Both the position numbers and the translations under genes were made by a program. A stretch of DNA of 57,714 nucleotides. It comes from an uncultured Saprospirales bacterium (GTDB lineage: Bacteria; Bacteroidota; Bacteroidia; Chitinophagales; Saprospiraceae). The stretch is from NCBI GenBank assembly GCA_937926355.1, contig CALAZP010000323.1:1-57714 (forward strand). Direction: 5' to 3'. Each line of letters opens with the position of its first letter. The stretch's first letter is position 1. Positions 33,928 to 43,326 of the stretch are shown piece by piece. The notes beneath the pieces were generated by a model, which saw nothing but the letters and a program-made list of their open reading frames with translations, made no database searches and was not told where the DNA came from.

Positions 33928-34587
33928 ATGGTGACCTTAACTGAAGAGAATTATTTAAAGACCATTTTTCATCTGGGGCAAGAAGGAAAGGAAGCGGTAA
34001 GCACAAATGCGATAGCAGAGAAAATAGAATCCAAGGCTTCTTCTGTCACGGATATGGTCAAAAAGTTAGCAGATAAAAAACTAGCACATTATGTTAAATA
34101 CCAAGGGGTAACTTTAACCAAACAAGGGAGGAAAACAGCCACTTCAGTAGTGAGAAAGCACAGGTTATGGGAGGTTTTCCTTGTAGAAAAACTCAATTTT
34201 AAATGGGATGAAGTGCATGAAGTTGCTGAACAATTGGAACATATTAAATCTAATAAGCTCATACAGGAATTAGATGCATTTCTGGGTTTTCCTACTCATG
34301 ATCCACATGGAGATCCCATACCAGATAGTGAAGGTAATCTAACTCCAGTGATTAGTTTCAATATATTGGAGGTTCCAAAAGGAACGAGAGGTATTTTGGT
34401 TCAAGTAAAAGATTCTTCAGATGTATTTTTAAAATATCTCAATAAGAATGGATTACACATTGGTATTCCAATAACGGTAGGTGCTATTGAACCTTTTGAT
34501 CAATCCCTGATGATTTCATTTGAGGACAAATCGCTCACTATTTCCAATGCCGTTGCACAAAATTTATTGATTCAAATATTACAGTGA
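33928..34587 (+). CDS. DtxR-family metal-dependent transcriptional regulator
   Basis: This 219-residue protein has an N-terminal winged helix (ENYLKTIFHLGQEGKEAVST, 6-25; then IAEKIESKASSVTDMVKKLA), and a DtxR dimerisation and metal-binding domain with WDEVHEVAEQLEHI (about 93-106) and FPTHDPHGDPIPD. A C-terminal SH3/FeoA-like domain covers about 150-219. It most likely senses Fe2+ or Mn2+ and represses this operon when metal is plentiful. Its stop overlaps the next start by 4 bp (ATGA), so the genes are translationally coupled. Confidence 0.92.
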   Translation: MVTLTEENYLKTIFHLGQEGKEAVSTNAIAEKIESKASSVTDMVKKLADKKLAHYVKYQGVTLTKQGRKTATSVVRKHRLWEVFLVEKLNFKWDEVHEVAEQLEHIKSNKLIQELDAFLGFPTHDPHGDPIPDSEGNLTPVISFNILEVPKGTRGILVQVKDSSDVFLKYLNKNGLHIGIPITVGAIEPFDQSLMISFEDKSLTISNAVAQNLLIQILQ

Positions 34588-35612
34588 TGGAATATAATCC
34601 TCTATGGGCTTTATCTATTTTTCTCATTTTAATTGGCGTTCTCTGGTGGTTTTTTCAGCCCAATAAAGGTTGGTTTTGGCAATTGAAAAAACAATCTCGA
34701 ATCAATGAAAAAATTATAATTGAGGATATCCTCAAACAATTATATCACTTTGAAACCTCCAGTCAAAAAGTTGATATGAAGACTTTAATTCAAGTATTGA
34801 ATTATTCTAACCACAAACTTTTGGAAGCGCTCAATGTAATGGGAATTAAACATTTAATTTCCAATGACCTCAACGCTATTAAATTAACCGAATCGGGCAG
34901 AGAATATGCCCTAAGAATTGTCAGAGTCCATCGTTTGTATGAAAAATACCTGGCTGAAAAAACGGGTTTTCATAAAACAGAATGGCATGAAATGGCTGAT
35001 TCCATGGAACATCATTTAAGTCATGAAGAGGCGGATCTTTTAGCTGATCAACTTGGTCACCCTCAATTTGATCCACATGGAGACCCTATTCCTACGCGAA
35101 GCGGACAAATTGCGGAAATATTAGGGACTGAATTACACCTTCTTCCTATAGGTACCGTTGGCCATATAACTCATATAGAAGATGAACCGGAGGTGATTTA
35201 CAAACAAATTTTAGCTGAAAATATCCATATCGGATCCTTAATAAGAGTCATTGAAAGTAATCCAACTAGGGTAGTTTTCGAATCTGAAGGGGAAATATTT
35301 AAGTTGGCTCCAGTAGTAGCAGCTAATTTAACGATTACCCTTCTCTCTGCCGAGGGAGATACCCAACAAGATATTGCTCGACTCTCCAGCCTCCAAAAAT
35401 CTGAAAAAGGCAAAATCATTGGCTTTTCTAAAGAAATTCGGGGCGAAAATCGAAGACGATTACTTGATCTTGGCTTTGTTAAGGGGGCTATGGTGGATCT
35501 TGACCTCGTGAATCCACTAGGAGATCCAAATGCCTATGCCATTAAAGGCACCTCTATTGCTTTGAGAAAAGAACAAGCCGATAAAATACTCATTGAAAAA
35601 ATTGAATCATGA
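34584..35612 (+). CDS. Membrane-anchored DtxR-like protein fused to FeoA domains
   Basis: This 342-residue protein opens with one membrane helix (about 8-24, WALSIFLILIGVLWWFF). A DtxR-like winged-helix region follows (about 40-115), then the dimerisation/metal motif EWHEMADSMEHHLSHEEADL (about 133-152) and HPQFDPHGDPIP. Two SH3/FeoA-type domains come next, about 165-245 and 262-342. The last has SKEIRGENRRRLLDLGFVKG and AYAIKGTSIALRKEQADKIL, classic FeoA elements. FeoA normally supports FeoB at the membrane, so this could be both a membrane-held metal sensor and the FeoA partner. It overlaps both the upstream and downstream genes by 4 bp. Whether it still binds DNA is unknown. Confidence 0.85.
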   Translation: MMEYNPLWALSIFLILIGVLWWFFQPNKGWFWQLKKQSRINEKIIIEDILKQLYHFETSSQKVDMKTLIQVLNYSNHKLLEALNVMGIKHLISNDLNAIKLTESGREYALRIVRVHRLYEKYLAEKTGFHKTEWHEMADSMEHHLSHEEADLLADQLGHPQFDPHGDPIPTRSGQIAEILGTELHLLPIGTVGHITHIEDEPEVIYKQILAENIHIGSLIRVIESNPTRVVFESEGEIFKLAPVVAANLTITLLSAEGDTQQDIARLSSLQKSEKGKIIGFSKEIRGENRRRLLDLGFVKGAMVDLDLVNPLGDPNAYAIKGTSIALRKEQADKILIEKIES

Positions 35613-36373
35613 AAACTGGGATGACTACAACATGTGAAACTTGTCCTCACTATACTTCAGAGGGATTAAAAAAAATGGGCGTTGATGCCGATCAGGCAGA
35701 TTTTGTTATCGCGTTAGCAGGTAATCCCAATACTGGTAAGAGTACCGTTTTCAATGCACTTACTGGATTGAGACAGCACACGGGAAACTGGCCAGGGAAA
35801 ACGGTGGCCAAGGCAGAAGGTGCCTTTTCATATAGAGGTCAAAAATATAAGCTGGTTGATTTACCTGGTACCTATTCTTTATTATCTACTTCCGAAGATG
35901 AAGAAATCGCCCGTGATTTCATATTATTTGGACAACCTACTATTACTATCATTGTAGTAGATGCCAATAGATTAGAACGAAATTTAAATCTGGTGTTGCA
36001 AATTTTAGAAATTACCCAAAATGCCATTTTGTGCTTGAATCTAATGGATGAGGCTGAAAGAAATGAAATTGAAATTGATGTTCGAACTTTGAGTAAAGAC
36101 CTGGGCATACCTGTTATACCCACAAGTGCCCGATATAAAAGGGGTATTCCAGAGCTTTTGCAAGCCATCAGTGAAATGGCTAATGGGCAGACTCAAGTCC
36201 AACCACATAAGATAAAAAGAGTGCCGCCAAATATCGAGAAAGCAGTTAACCGCCTTTCCAAAGAAATCAAGAAAGAGTTTCCCGGGGTTCCCAATAGTCG
36301 TTGGTTGGCATTCAGATTATTAGAAGGAGATCCTCAAATCATTCAAGCGCTCAAAACCGGTGTTTTTAGCTAA
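35609..36373 (+). CDS. Ferrous iron transport GTPase (FeoB N-terminal part)
   Basis: This 254-residue soluble protein contains only the G and GDI domains of FeoB. The G1 motif is GNPNTGKST (38-46), G3 is DLPGTYSLLST, and G4 is NLMDEA, all as in FeoB. An N-terminal extension has CETCPHY (C9, C12), a possible metal or partner-binding site. The chain stops with TAA after LLEGDPQIIQALKTGVFS, and the membrane channel is encoded by the next gene, which begins 11 bp later in another frame with its own start. This is a genuine split because both pieces have sensible termini. It is coupled to the upstream gene by an ATGA overlap. Confidence 0.9.
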   Translation: MKTGMTTTCETCPHYTSEGLKKMGVDADQADFVIALAGNPNTGKSTVFNALTGLRQHTGNWPGKTVAKAEGAFSYRGQKYKLVDLPGTYSLLSTSEDEEIARDFILFGQPTITIIVVDANRLERNLNLVLQILEITQNAILCLNLMDEAERNEIEIDVRTLSKDLGIPVIPTSARYKRGIPELLQAISEMANGQTQVQPHKIKRVPPNIEKAVNRLSKEIKKEFPGVPNSRWLAFRLLEGDPQIIQALKTGVFS

Positions 36374-36384
36374 AATTTTCCATC

Positions 36385-37800
36385 ATGGATAAGAAAAATA
36401 TAAACCACATCATACAATTGTCTAAAGAATTAAGGTGGCAAATTGGGGATGATTTCCACGACCACCTTACGGAGGGAATTTATGCAGATGCTGCTCAAAT
36501 TGTCAATGATTCGGTTCGATTAAAAAATGGTAAAACAACAAATAGATTAGATCAAAAAATAGATGCCATTGTTACCAGCAAAATATGGGGATTCCCCATT
36601 ATGTTTATTCTCCTGGGATTGACCCTCTGGTTAACTATTATCGGAGCTAATTACCCCTCGGCTTTGTTGGGACACCTATTATTGGATACGGTTCATCCCA
36701 TCCTCAAACAAGGCTCCGAGGTCATAGGTCTTCCATTTTGGTTAGATGGATTTTTAATTGATGGCGTGTATTTAGCTGTTGCGTGGGTAGTCGCCGTGAT
36801 GTTACCGCCTATGGCTATTTTTTTTCCATTATTTACCTTATTGGAAGACTTTGGATACTTGCCTCGAGTCGCATTTAACTTGGATCATTTGTTTAAAAAG
36901 GCCGGTGCACATGGCAAACAAGCATTGACGATGAGTATGGGTTTTGGATGTAATGCAGCAGGGGTAGTTGCCACTCGAATTATTGATAGTCCAAGAGAGA
37001 GACTTATTGCTATTATCACGAATAATTTTTCGCTATGTAATGGAAGATGGCCTACCCAAATTTTAATAGCTACCATATTTATTGGAGCGGTAGTCCCTCC
37101 TCTCTTTTCCAGTTTGACAGCCTTATTAGCAGTCATTGGAATCGCAGTATTGGGAATGTTTTTTATGTTTGCTTCCTCCTGGTTACTATCCAAAACGGTT
37201 CTTAAGGGGGAGGTTTCCACCTTTAACTTAGAACTTCCTCCCTATCGACCTCCAAGATTTTGGAAGACCATCTATACGTCCTTAATAGACCGAACGCTAA
37301 TTGTTTTGTGGAGAGCTGTAGTTTTTGCGGCACCAGCTGGAGCAGTGATTTGGTTAATATCGAATATTGAAATAAACAATTTGAGTATTGCTTTTCACCT
37401 CATTCAATTTTTTGACGATTTTGGATTTTTAATTGGATTGAATGGGGTTATTCTATTGGCTTATATTGTAGCGATTCCCGCTAATGAAATTGTCATTCCA
37501 ACCGTTTTGATGTTAACTGTATTGGTAACCGGAATTGATGCAGGGGTTGGTCAAGGTGTTCTTTTTGAATTGGATTCTGCCAGTGCAACTGGAGCAATTT
37601 TAAGAGAAGGAGGCTGGACATTACTTACTGCGGTCAATTTGATGTTGTTTAGTTTGCTGCACAACCCTTGTAGTACTACTATTTACACTATTTACAAAGA
37701 AACCAATAGTGTAAAATGGACAACCATAGCTACGTTATACCCCATTTTATTAGGGTTGGCAGTCACTTTTTTAGTAGCTCAGTTTTGGAGAATCTTTTGA
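36385..37800 (+). CDS. Ferrous iron transport permease (FeoB C-terminal part)
   Basis: This 471-residue membrane protein corresponds to the FeoB channel. A soluble lead-in of about 65 residues is followed by about eight membrane helices in two gate repeats. Conserved cysteine motifs are MGFGCNAAGVVATRI (about 190-204), NNFSLCNGRWPTQ and LLHNPCSTTIYTIYKET near the end. The canonical second gate motif is altered relative to textbook FeoB, but its Cys remains. With the GTPase gene it makes a complete 725-residue FeoB in two chains for Fe2+ uptake across the inner membrane. The stop codon is about 2 bp from the 3' end of RNase P RNA on the other strand. Confidence 0.9.
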   Translation: MDKKNINHIIQLSKELRWQIGDDFHDHLTEGIYADAAQIVNDSVRLKNGKTTNRLDQKIDAIVTSKIWGFPIMFILLGLTLWLTIIGANYPSALLGHLLLDTVHPILKQGSEVIGLPFWLDGFLIDGVYLAVAWVVAVMLPPMAIFFPLFTLLEDFGYLPRVAFNLDHLFKKAGAHGKQALTMSMGFGCNAAGVVATRIIDSPRERLIAIITNNFSLCNGRWPTQILIATIFIGAVVPPLFSSLTALLAVIGIAVLGMFFMFASSWLLSKTVLKGEVSTFNLELPPYRPPRFWKTIYTSLIDRTLIVLWRAVVFAAPAGAVIWLISNIEINNLSIAFHLIQFFDDFGFLIGLNGVILLAYIVAIPANEIVIPTVLMLTVLVTGIDAGVGQGVLFELDSASATGAILREGGWTLLTAVNLMLFSLLHNPCSTTIYTIYKETNSVKWTTIATLYPILLGLAVTFLVAQFWRIF

Positions 37801-37801
37801 A

Positions 37802-38197
37802 AGTTTGCCGCCGGTTTATAAGCCGGATTCTGTTCTACTCGAAAGTAGCTACTATCATTTATCTAGTCTTGTCATCACTAACAAGATCTATCTGCCTACC
37901 CCTCCCAACTGTTGCCAACCAAGCGAGCAACCTGGCTCCATAATGGATTTGGGATGTACATGGCATTTCAACCCACGAGGTTTATCCTCACCATTTGTTA
38001 CCAAACGATGATGTGCGCTCTTACCGCACATTTTCACCCTTACCGAAAACTAATCCGGCGGTATAGCTTTCTGTGACACTTTCTGTACTGTCTTTCAACA
38101 GCCCCATTCGTTAAATGGCGTGGTGCTCTGCGTTGTCCGGACTTTCCTCGTCACTGTATAAAATACAGTACCGCGATAGTACCACCGACGGCAAACC
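37802..38197 (-). ncRNA. rnpB: RNase P RNA (bacterial type A)
   Basis: This is the catalytic RNA of RNase P, which removes tRNA 5' leaders with protein RnpA. On the minus strand it has the universal P4-side motif GAGGAAAGTCCGGACAACGC near the 5' end. AGGGTGAAAATGTGCGGTAAG-type sequence lies in the middle, with ACAGAATCCGGCTTATA near the 3' end. The P1 helix pairs GTTTGCCG (38196-38189) with CGGCAAAC (37810-37803). A -7-like TAATTTTG (38208-38201, minus) is just upstream, fitting a start near 38197. Ends are good to a few bases. It is tail to tail with the FeoB channel gene, and no separate terminator hairpin is visible. Confidence 0.95.
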
Positions 38198-38253
38198 CCT
38201 CAAAATTAGTATAAAAAAGGCAACCTTTATTATATTGCATTAATTTATCATAT

Positions 38254-41200
38254 ATGAAAAAAATAAGGGGTATTCTTAATCTTGTTCTATTTGTATTGGG
38301 AGGAAGTCTCCTTTATATACAATATCTAGGGCAAAAAGACCACCGATATTTTTCTACTATTGCCGAACACATTCAAAAGGAATATCAGAATCAGAATAAA
38401 GAGGTAGAAAACTTTTTGCAGACCAACCTCCCTTTGATTGAAAAAATTGTTTCAAAAGGTTTCTCTAGTCCATCGGAATCTTTAGCCTTTTTTCCTGCTT
38501 TACAGGGTATTGCTAATAAACCCTATGAATTGTTTTTTATTAGAAATAATGAATTGGTTTTGTGGAGTGCCAACACTTGGATTCCAGAACAGGAGATGCT
38601 TTTGGATGTGGAGGAAGAGGCTGAAATATTGATAAAAAATAAAACGGGTACGTGGATTTTAAAAAGCAGATCTCTTCAAGGCACTTCCATCCCAAGCACT
38701 ATTGTTAGTGCTATAAATCTTCAAAGATTATATCCAGTACAAGGAGATTATCTCCATTCAGAATACAAAGGCATACAAATAGGTCTCAACCCTTCTGACT
38801 ATCCAATAGGTGGAAACCAACTTGTAAAACCATTAGGTTATATCCAAGAAACTTCAGAAAAATTAACTCCAATAACACCTGTTTGGGTAACGGGACTTCT
38901 CCTTTTGTTTACCCTCATTGGTTGGATTGGAATACACAATAAAATCGGCAATTATGCTGCTCAAAGGTTTCATCCACTTTGGGGAGGACTCTGGGTTATG
39001 GGCCAAATATTTGTTTTGTCACACCCCTTTTTGCGGGAAGCATTCTCCCACCTTTTCAGCAAAGTTGTATTACAGACTTCCACTTTTCTACCTTTTGATT
39101 CCATTATCAAGCTGTTTGACAGCATGTTGGGGTTTTGGCTAATGATTTTTTTTCACAGAAATTTCAGAAATATTACTTTGGCCATCAAAAAAAGCCCCCA
39201 GCGCCTGATTTTTACCGGAGGTGCCTACTTTATAATTGCTGCTGTCTTTTTAGCCTATACCCTGCTGATTAAAACGCTTATTTTAGAAACCAATACTTCT
39301 TTTTCATTAAATAACCTTTTCCGATTTGAGTTAGAAGCCGCTGCTACTATTGCCACCATTCTCTTCCTTTTATTTGGCCTTTATCTATTTACTCATAGAA
39401 TGATGCTGGCGGTTATCCAACTAGGTCTGGCAAGTAACCAGAGGTTACCCATTTTGGCCGGGGTCATTTTATTGGTCCTTCCCTTCTACTCACTTTTAAA
39501 TTTAGGAATAGGTCCTCTCCCGCTGTTACTTATTTTATTGACTTATTTATCCCTTTTTGACTTATTCGCTGATACGTCTATTCGGTCCTTGTCCTGGCTG
39601 TCCATTTGGTTGATCTTTTTCTCGGCTTTCCCCTCATTTTTCTTGGTGAAATACAATATTGAGAAAAGTCTCCAGACTGGTCAACAGATTGCGGAAACGT
39701 TGGCGGGTAAGCCTATACCAGAATTAGAGGAAGAGTTAAAGCAATTGACTGAGCAATGGGTAACATCTCCTTCTCAAAACCAATTAACCGCAGACAGTCT
39801 TTGGTTGACGTTTCCCATTTTATCTAATAATTTTCAATTCCTATTAGAAGAACAAACATCGACTACGGATCAGCCTACTTTGCAAAGAAATGATCAACAA
39901 ACCCACCCTTTATCTTACCAAATTGGCAACAATCTACTTTTAATTCCGAATATTAATACACCAAAAAGTGTCTATCCAACATTGCTCCAAAACAGCTTAC
40001 TAGACGTATGGAAGGACATGCGTAAGTACGATTTCGCCATGGCTATGGGTAACAGTAATATTTTCATCCAAGGCGCCCCTCCGCAACAACTACTTATCGA
40101 AGCTGGAGAGCTCGCACCTAATTCCTTTCAAAGGGTGATTAACAGTCAACGAGCTGATTTATTGTATCGCACAGCTGATGGAACTACTATCGTCATTGGC
40201 CAAACACTAAAAGGGTATCAACAAGGTTTTGCTATATTTTCCTTTTTTTTCATTTTGTTAACCCTCATTCTATTGGTTTTTTCCGCCATCAACTCCTGGG
40301 TAGAAGCCATTCCTTTAAATCCAGATCGACCAATTTTCAGTAAGCCTACCTTGAGTAATCGACTTCAATTGGCTTTCGGGGGACTTATTCTCATCAGTTT
40401 TTTGGTATTCGGTTGGTACACCATTTCCTTCTTTAACCGAGCCTTTCAAGAAGATGAAAGTAAAAAACTTAATGATTTGGTATCTACGGTTAAAAAGGAA
40501 TGGGAAAATTTACCTGCTCCAAATCAGGACATACCATCTTCATCAATAGAGTCCTTTTTAGAAAACACAGAAACCAAATACCAAATTGATTTAACTTGGT
40601 GGAACCCCAATGGGATGTTGGCTTATGCCTCCAATAATATTCTTTTTACCGAAGGTATTAAAGTTCCTAAAATACCTAGTGCTGCCTATTACTATCTGAA
40701 TAACCTAGGAAAAGATCCTATTATTATTTCCAGTAAAACTGGAACCCTATTTTACCAAGAAGCTTACCTTCCCATTGCCAAAAACCAAACTAATCTGGGT
40801 TATTTAGGAATCGCCTATTTCTCGGGTAAAACCGGTTTGAGTGAAGATTTCTATGATTTTTTTGGAACGCTACTCTCCTTTTATGTTCTCTTTTTACTCT
40901 TGGCCGTGGGGGTGGTAATCTTACTTTCTCAAACCATCACCCTTCCGATAACGCGTATTGCCAATAGGTTGCAAACCATTAAACTAGATGAAAAAAATGA
41001 ACCCTTGCAATGGAGCAAAAAAGATGAGATTGGGGTTTTGGTAAATAGGTATAATGAGATGATTTTCGAATTGGATGAAAAGACCAAAGAACTTAAGCAA
41101 TCGGAAAGAGAAGGCGCCTGGCGGCAAATGGCCAAACAGGTGGCTCATGAAATTAAAAATCCGCTGACCCCAATGAAATTGAGTATTCAGCATCTTCAGC

Positions 41201-41799
41201 GGGCATTTCAAGCCCACCCTCACGATATTGAAAACCAGATTAAAAAGGTTTCTCAAACCATGGTAGAACAAATTGAAGGGCTGACCAAGATCGCTACTGA
41301 ATTTTCGAATTTCGCTTCCATGCCTAAGGCAGTCATGCAGGTATTTGAATTGAATGCCTGCGTACAGTCCATCTATGAATTGCATGTAAATGGGACTTCA
41401 TCAGCTATTTCCTTCCAATTAAATTTACCCTCAACTCCTGTTTACGTTAATGCAGATAAAGGTCAATTAATTAGGGTGTTACAAAATTTGGTCACGAATG
41501 CCATTCAAGCTATTCCGGTAACTGGACAAGGCAAAATTACTATTGAATTGTCTACTGCCAAATCAAAAGCCTATATTAAAATTACCGATAATGGCACGGG
41601 GATACCTCCTGATATCCAAGAGATGGTCTTTGTCCCAAATTTCACTACTAAAAGTTCTGGAAGCGGTTTGGGACTCGCGATATGTAAGAGTATTATCACT
41701 GCGGTTGAGGGCCAAATATATTTTACCACCAAAGAGGGAGTTGGAACCACTTTCACCATTGAATTGCCCATATATGAGCAAGAGCTAGCCAAAAATTAA
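38254..41799 (+). CDS. NtrY-like sensor histidine kinase
   Basis: This 1181-residue membrane kinase has a first membrane helix (about 7-24), an extracytoplasmic sensor, and a block of about seven helices (about 210-475). A second extracytoplasmic region, two more helices and a third sensor-like region (about 725-865) follow, then a last helix. HAMP covers about 895-950. HisKA has the phospho-acceptor His965 in HEIKNPLTPMKLS. The ATPase domain has NLVTNAIQAIP, DNGTGIPPD and SGSGLGLAICKS. The H-box HEIKNPLTPMKLSIQ is the NtrY type (nitrogen or envelope/redox sensing elsewhere). No response regulator is next to it. Nothing in the window tells the signal. Confidence 0.88.
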   Translation: MKKIRGILNLVLFVLGGSLLYIQYLGQKDHRYFSTIAEHIQKEYQNQNKEVENFLQTNLPLIEKIVSKGFSSPSESLAFFPALQGIANKPYELFFIRNNELVLWSANTWIPEQEMLLDVEEEAEILIKNKTGTWILKSRSLQGTSIPSTIVSAINLQRLYPVQGDYLHSEYKGIQIGLNPSDYPIGGNQLVKPLGYIQETSEKLTPITPVWVTGLLLLFTLIGWIGIHNKIGNYAAQRFHPLWGGLWVMGQIFVLSHPFLREAFSHLFSKVVLQTSTFLPFDSIIKLFDSMLGFWLMIFFHRNFRNITLAIKKSPQRLIFTGGAYFIIAAVFLAYTLLIKTLILETNTSFSLNNLFRFELEAAATIATILFLLFGLYLFTHRMMLAVIQLGLASNQRLPILAGVILLVLPFYSLLNLGIGPLPLLLILLTYLSLFDLFADTSIRSLSWLSIWLIFFSAFPSFFLVKYNIEKSLQTGQQIAETLAGKPIPELEEELKQLTEQWVTSPSQNQLTADSLWLTFPILSNNFQFLLEEQTSTTDQPTLQRNDQQTHPLSYQIGNNLLLIPNINTPKSVYPTLLQNSLLDVWKDMRKYDFAMAMGNSNIFIQGAPPQQLLIEAGELAPNSFQRVINSQRADLLYRTADGTTIVIGQTLKGYQQGFAIFSFFFILLTLILLVFSAINSWVEAIPLNPDRPIFSKPTLSNRLQLAFGGLILISFLVFGWYTISFFNRAFQEDESKKLNDLVSTVKKEWENLPAPNQDIPSSSIESFLENTETKYQIDLTWWNPNGMLAYASNNILFTEGIKVPKIPSAAYYYLNNLGKDPIIISSKTGTLFYQEAYLPIAKNQTNLGYLGIAYFSGKTGLSEDFYDFFGTLLSFYVLFLLLAVGVVILLSQTITLPITRIANRLQTIKLDEKNEPLQWSKKDEIGVLVNRYNEMIFELDEKTKELKQSEREGAWRQMAKQVAHEIKNPLTPMKLSIQHLQRAFQAHPHDIENQIKKVSQTMVEQIEGLTKIATEFSNFASMPKAVMQVFELNACVQSIYELHVNGTSSAISFQLNLPSTPVYVNADKGQLIRVLQNLVTNAIQAIPVTGQGKITIELSTAKSKAYIKITDNGTGIPPDIQEMVFVPNFTTKSSGSGLGLAICKSIITAVEGQIYFTTKEGVGTTFTIELPIYEQELAKN

Positions 41800-41850
41800 C
41801 CACTACTCCGAACAGAAGATCGAAAGTCTTGTTTCTCATCAAAAAGAAAA

Positions 41851-43311
41851 ATGAAAACAGGGATAATCGGTGCTGGTATCGGAGGCTTAGCCACCGCGGT
41901 CAGGTTAGCAGCTAAGGGTGAATCAGTAACTGTTTTCGAAAAAAATAACCAAACTGGAGGAAAATTATCAGCATTTCAACTTGGAGATTATCGATTTGAT
42001 AGGGGTCCCTCCCTATTTACTATGCCTCAATATATAGATGAACTTTTTCACTTGGCTGGCAAAAATCCGAAAGATTATTTCCAATACGAGCGATTGCCGA
42101 ATATATGTAACTACTTCTGGGAAGACGGAACCCGTCTGCAAGCTAGTGCTGATAAGGCTCTATTTGCCAAAGAGGTAGAAAGCGTTTTGGGGGTACCGGC
42201 AGAAAGAGTTCTTCAATCCTTAGAAGACAGCGCGTCTAAATATGAACTTACCGGAAAGATTTTTTTAGAAAAATCATTACATCGATGGAAAACTTGGTGG
42301 GATACAAGGGTGATAAAAGCGCTACTTAAAATCCCACAATTTGACTTGTTTACCACTATGAATCAGGTAAACAAGCGAATGGTAAAGGACCCCAAAATGA
42401 CCCAATTACTCAATAGATATGCAACTTATAATGGGTCCAACCCCTACAAAGCTCCGGGTCTCCTGACCATCATCCCCCATTTAGAATATGAAATTGGGGC
42501 CTTTTATCCCCGAGGCGGAATGATCGCTATCACTAAAGCAGTTACTCAGCTGGCTATTGATTTAGGTGTTACTTTCCATTTAGGTGCCAATGTAGAAAAG
42601 ATAGTTTTAAAAGATAACCAAGTAGCTGGACTACAGGTGAATGGGGAAAAAATGGAGTTTGATCAGGTGGTTAGTAATATGGATGTCTTCTTTACTTACG
42701 AAAAACTACTTCCTAAAAAGTGGCATCCAAAGGTATTTTTAAACCAAGAAAAATCAACTTCTGCATTAATTTTTTATTGGGGCATCCGACATCATTTTGA
42801 AGAATTAGACCTACACAATATCTTGTTTAGCGAAAACTACGAAAAGGAATTTGAATTGCTTCAAAATGGGGAAGTAAGTAATGACCCCACTGTTTATATC
42901 AACATCAGTTCAAAGTACTCTCCCGAAGATGCACCGATTAACTCGGAAAACTGGTTTACTATGATTAATGTCCCTTATAATCAAGGTCAAAATTGGGATG
43001 AAATTATTAATCGCTCTCGTCAAAACATTATTGAAAAGGTCAGTCGAATATTGAATTGCGACCTCTCAAATATGATTGAAGTCGAAGAGGTGTTGCAACC
43101 GATTACCATTGAAAGTCTTACCGGTTCACATTTAGGAGCACTATATGGAACCAGTTCTAATAATAAAATGGCCGCATTTCTTAGGCATCCCAATTTCTCC
43201 TCTAAAATAAAGAATCTTTATTTTTGTGGCGGTAGTGCACATCCGGGTGGTGGAATTCCATTGTGTCTCCAATCTGCGAAAATAGTGGAGGAATTAATTT
43301 ATAACGCCTAA
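41851..43311 (+). CDS. crtI: Phytoene desaturase-type carotenoid enzyme
   Basis: This 486-residue FAD enzyme has the N-terminal dinucleotide fold GAGIGGLATAVRLAAKGESV (7-26) and the FAD-binding GGKLSAFQLGDYRFDRGPSL. The C-terminal CrtI signature reads LYFCGGSAHPGGGIPLCLQSA. It removes hydrogens from phytoene toward lycopene. Bacteroidota often also have a related CrtD 3',4'-desaturase, and from sequence alone this could be either. It starts a co-directional run with the cruF-like and crtZ genes (15 and 10 bp spacing). No phytoene synthase (crtB) or cyclase is in the window. Confidence 0.87.
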   Translation: MKTGIIGAGIGGLATAVRLAAKGESVTVFEKNNQTGGKLSAFQLGDYRFDRGPSLFTMPQYIDELFHLAGKNPKDYFQYERLPNICNYFWEDGTRLQASADKALFAKEVESVLGVPAERVLQSLEDSASKYELTGKIFLEKSLHRWKTWWDTRVIKALLKIPQFDLFTTMNQVNKRMVKDPKMTQLLNRYATYNGSNPYKAPGLLTIIPHLEYEIGAFYPRGGMIAITKAVTQLAIDLGVTFHLGANVEKIVLKDNQVAGLQVNGEKMEFDQVVSNMDVFFTYEKLLPKKWHPKVFLNQEKSTSALIFYWGIRHHFEELDLHNILFSENYEKEFELLQNGEVSNDPTVYINISSKYSPEDAPINSENWFTMINVPYNQGQNWDEIINRSRQNIIEKVSRILNCDLSNMIEVEEVLQPITIESLTGSHLGALYGTSSNNKMAAFLRHPNFSSKIKNLYFCGGSAHPGGGIPLCLQSAKIVEELIYNA

Positions 43312-43326
43312 AAGTTAGCATATAAC

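Noticed and set aside
36374..36384. Frameshift splitting an originally single FeoB
   Set aside because: The GTPase part ends with a family-like GDI terminus, the channel part has its own start, and no single-base change joins them with extra homologous sequence.
40984..41385. 133-codon open frame antisense to the histidine kinase
   Set aside because: It mirrors the HisKA region and has no independent features.
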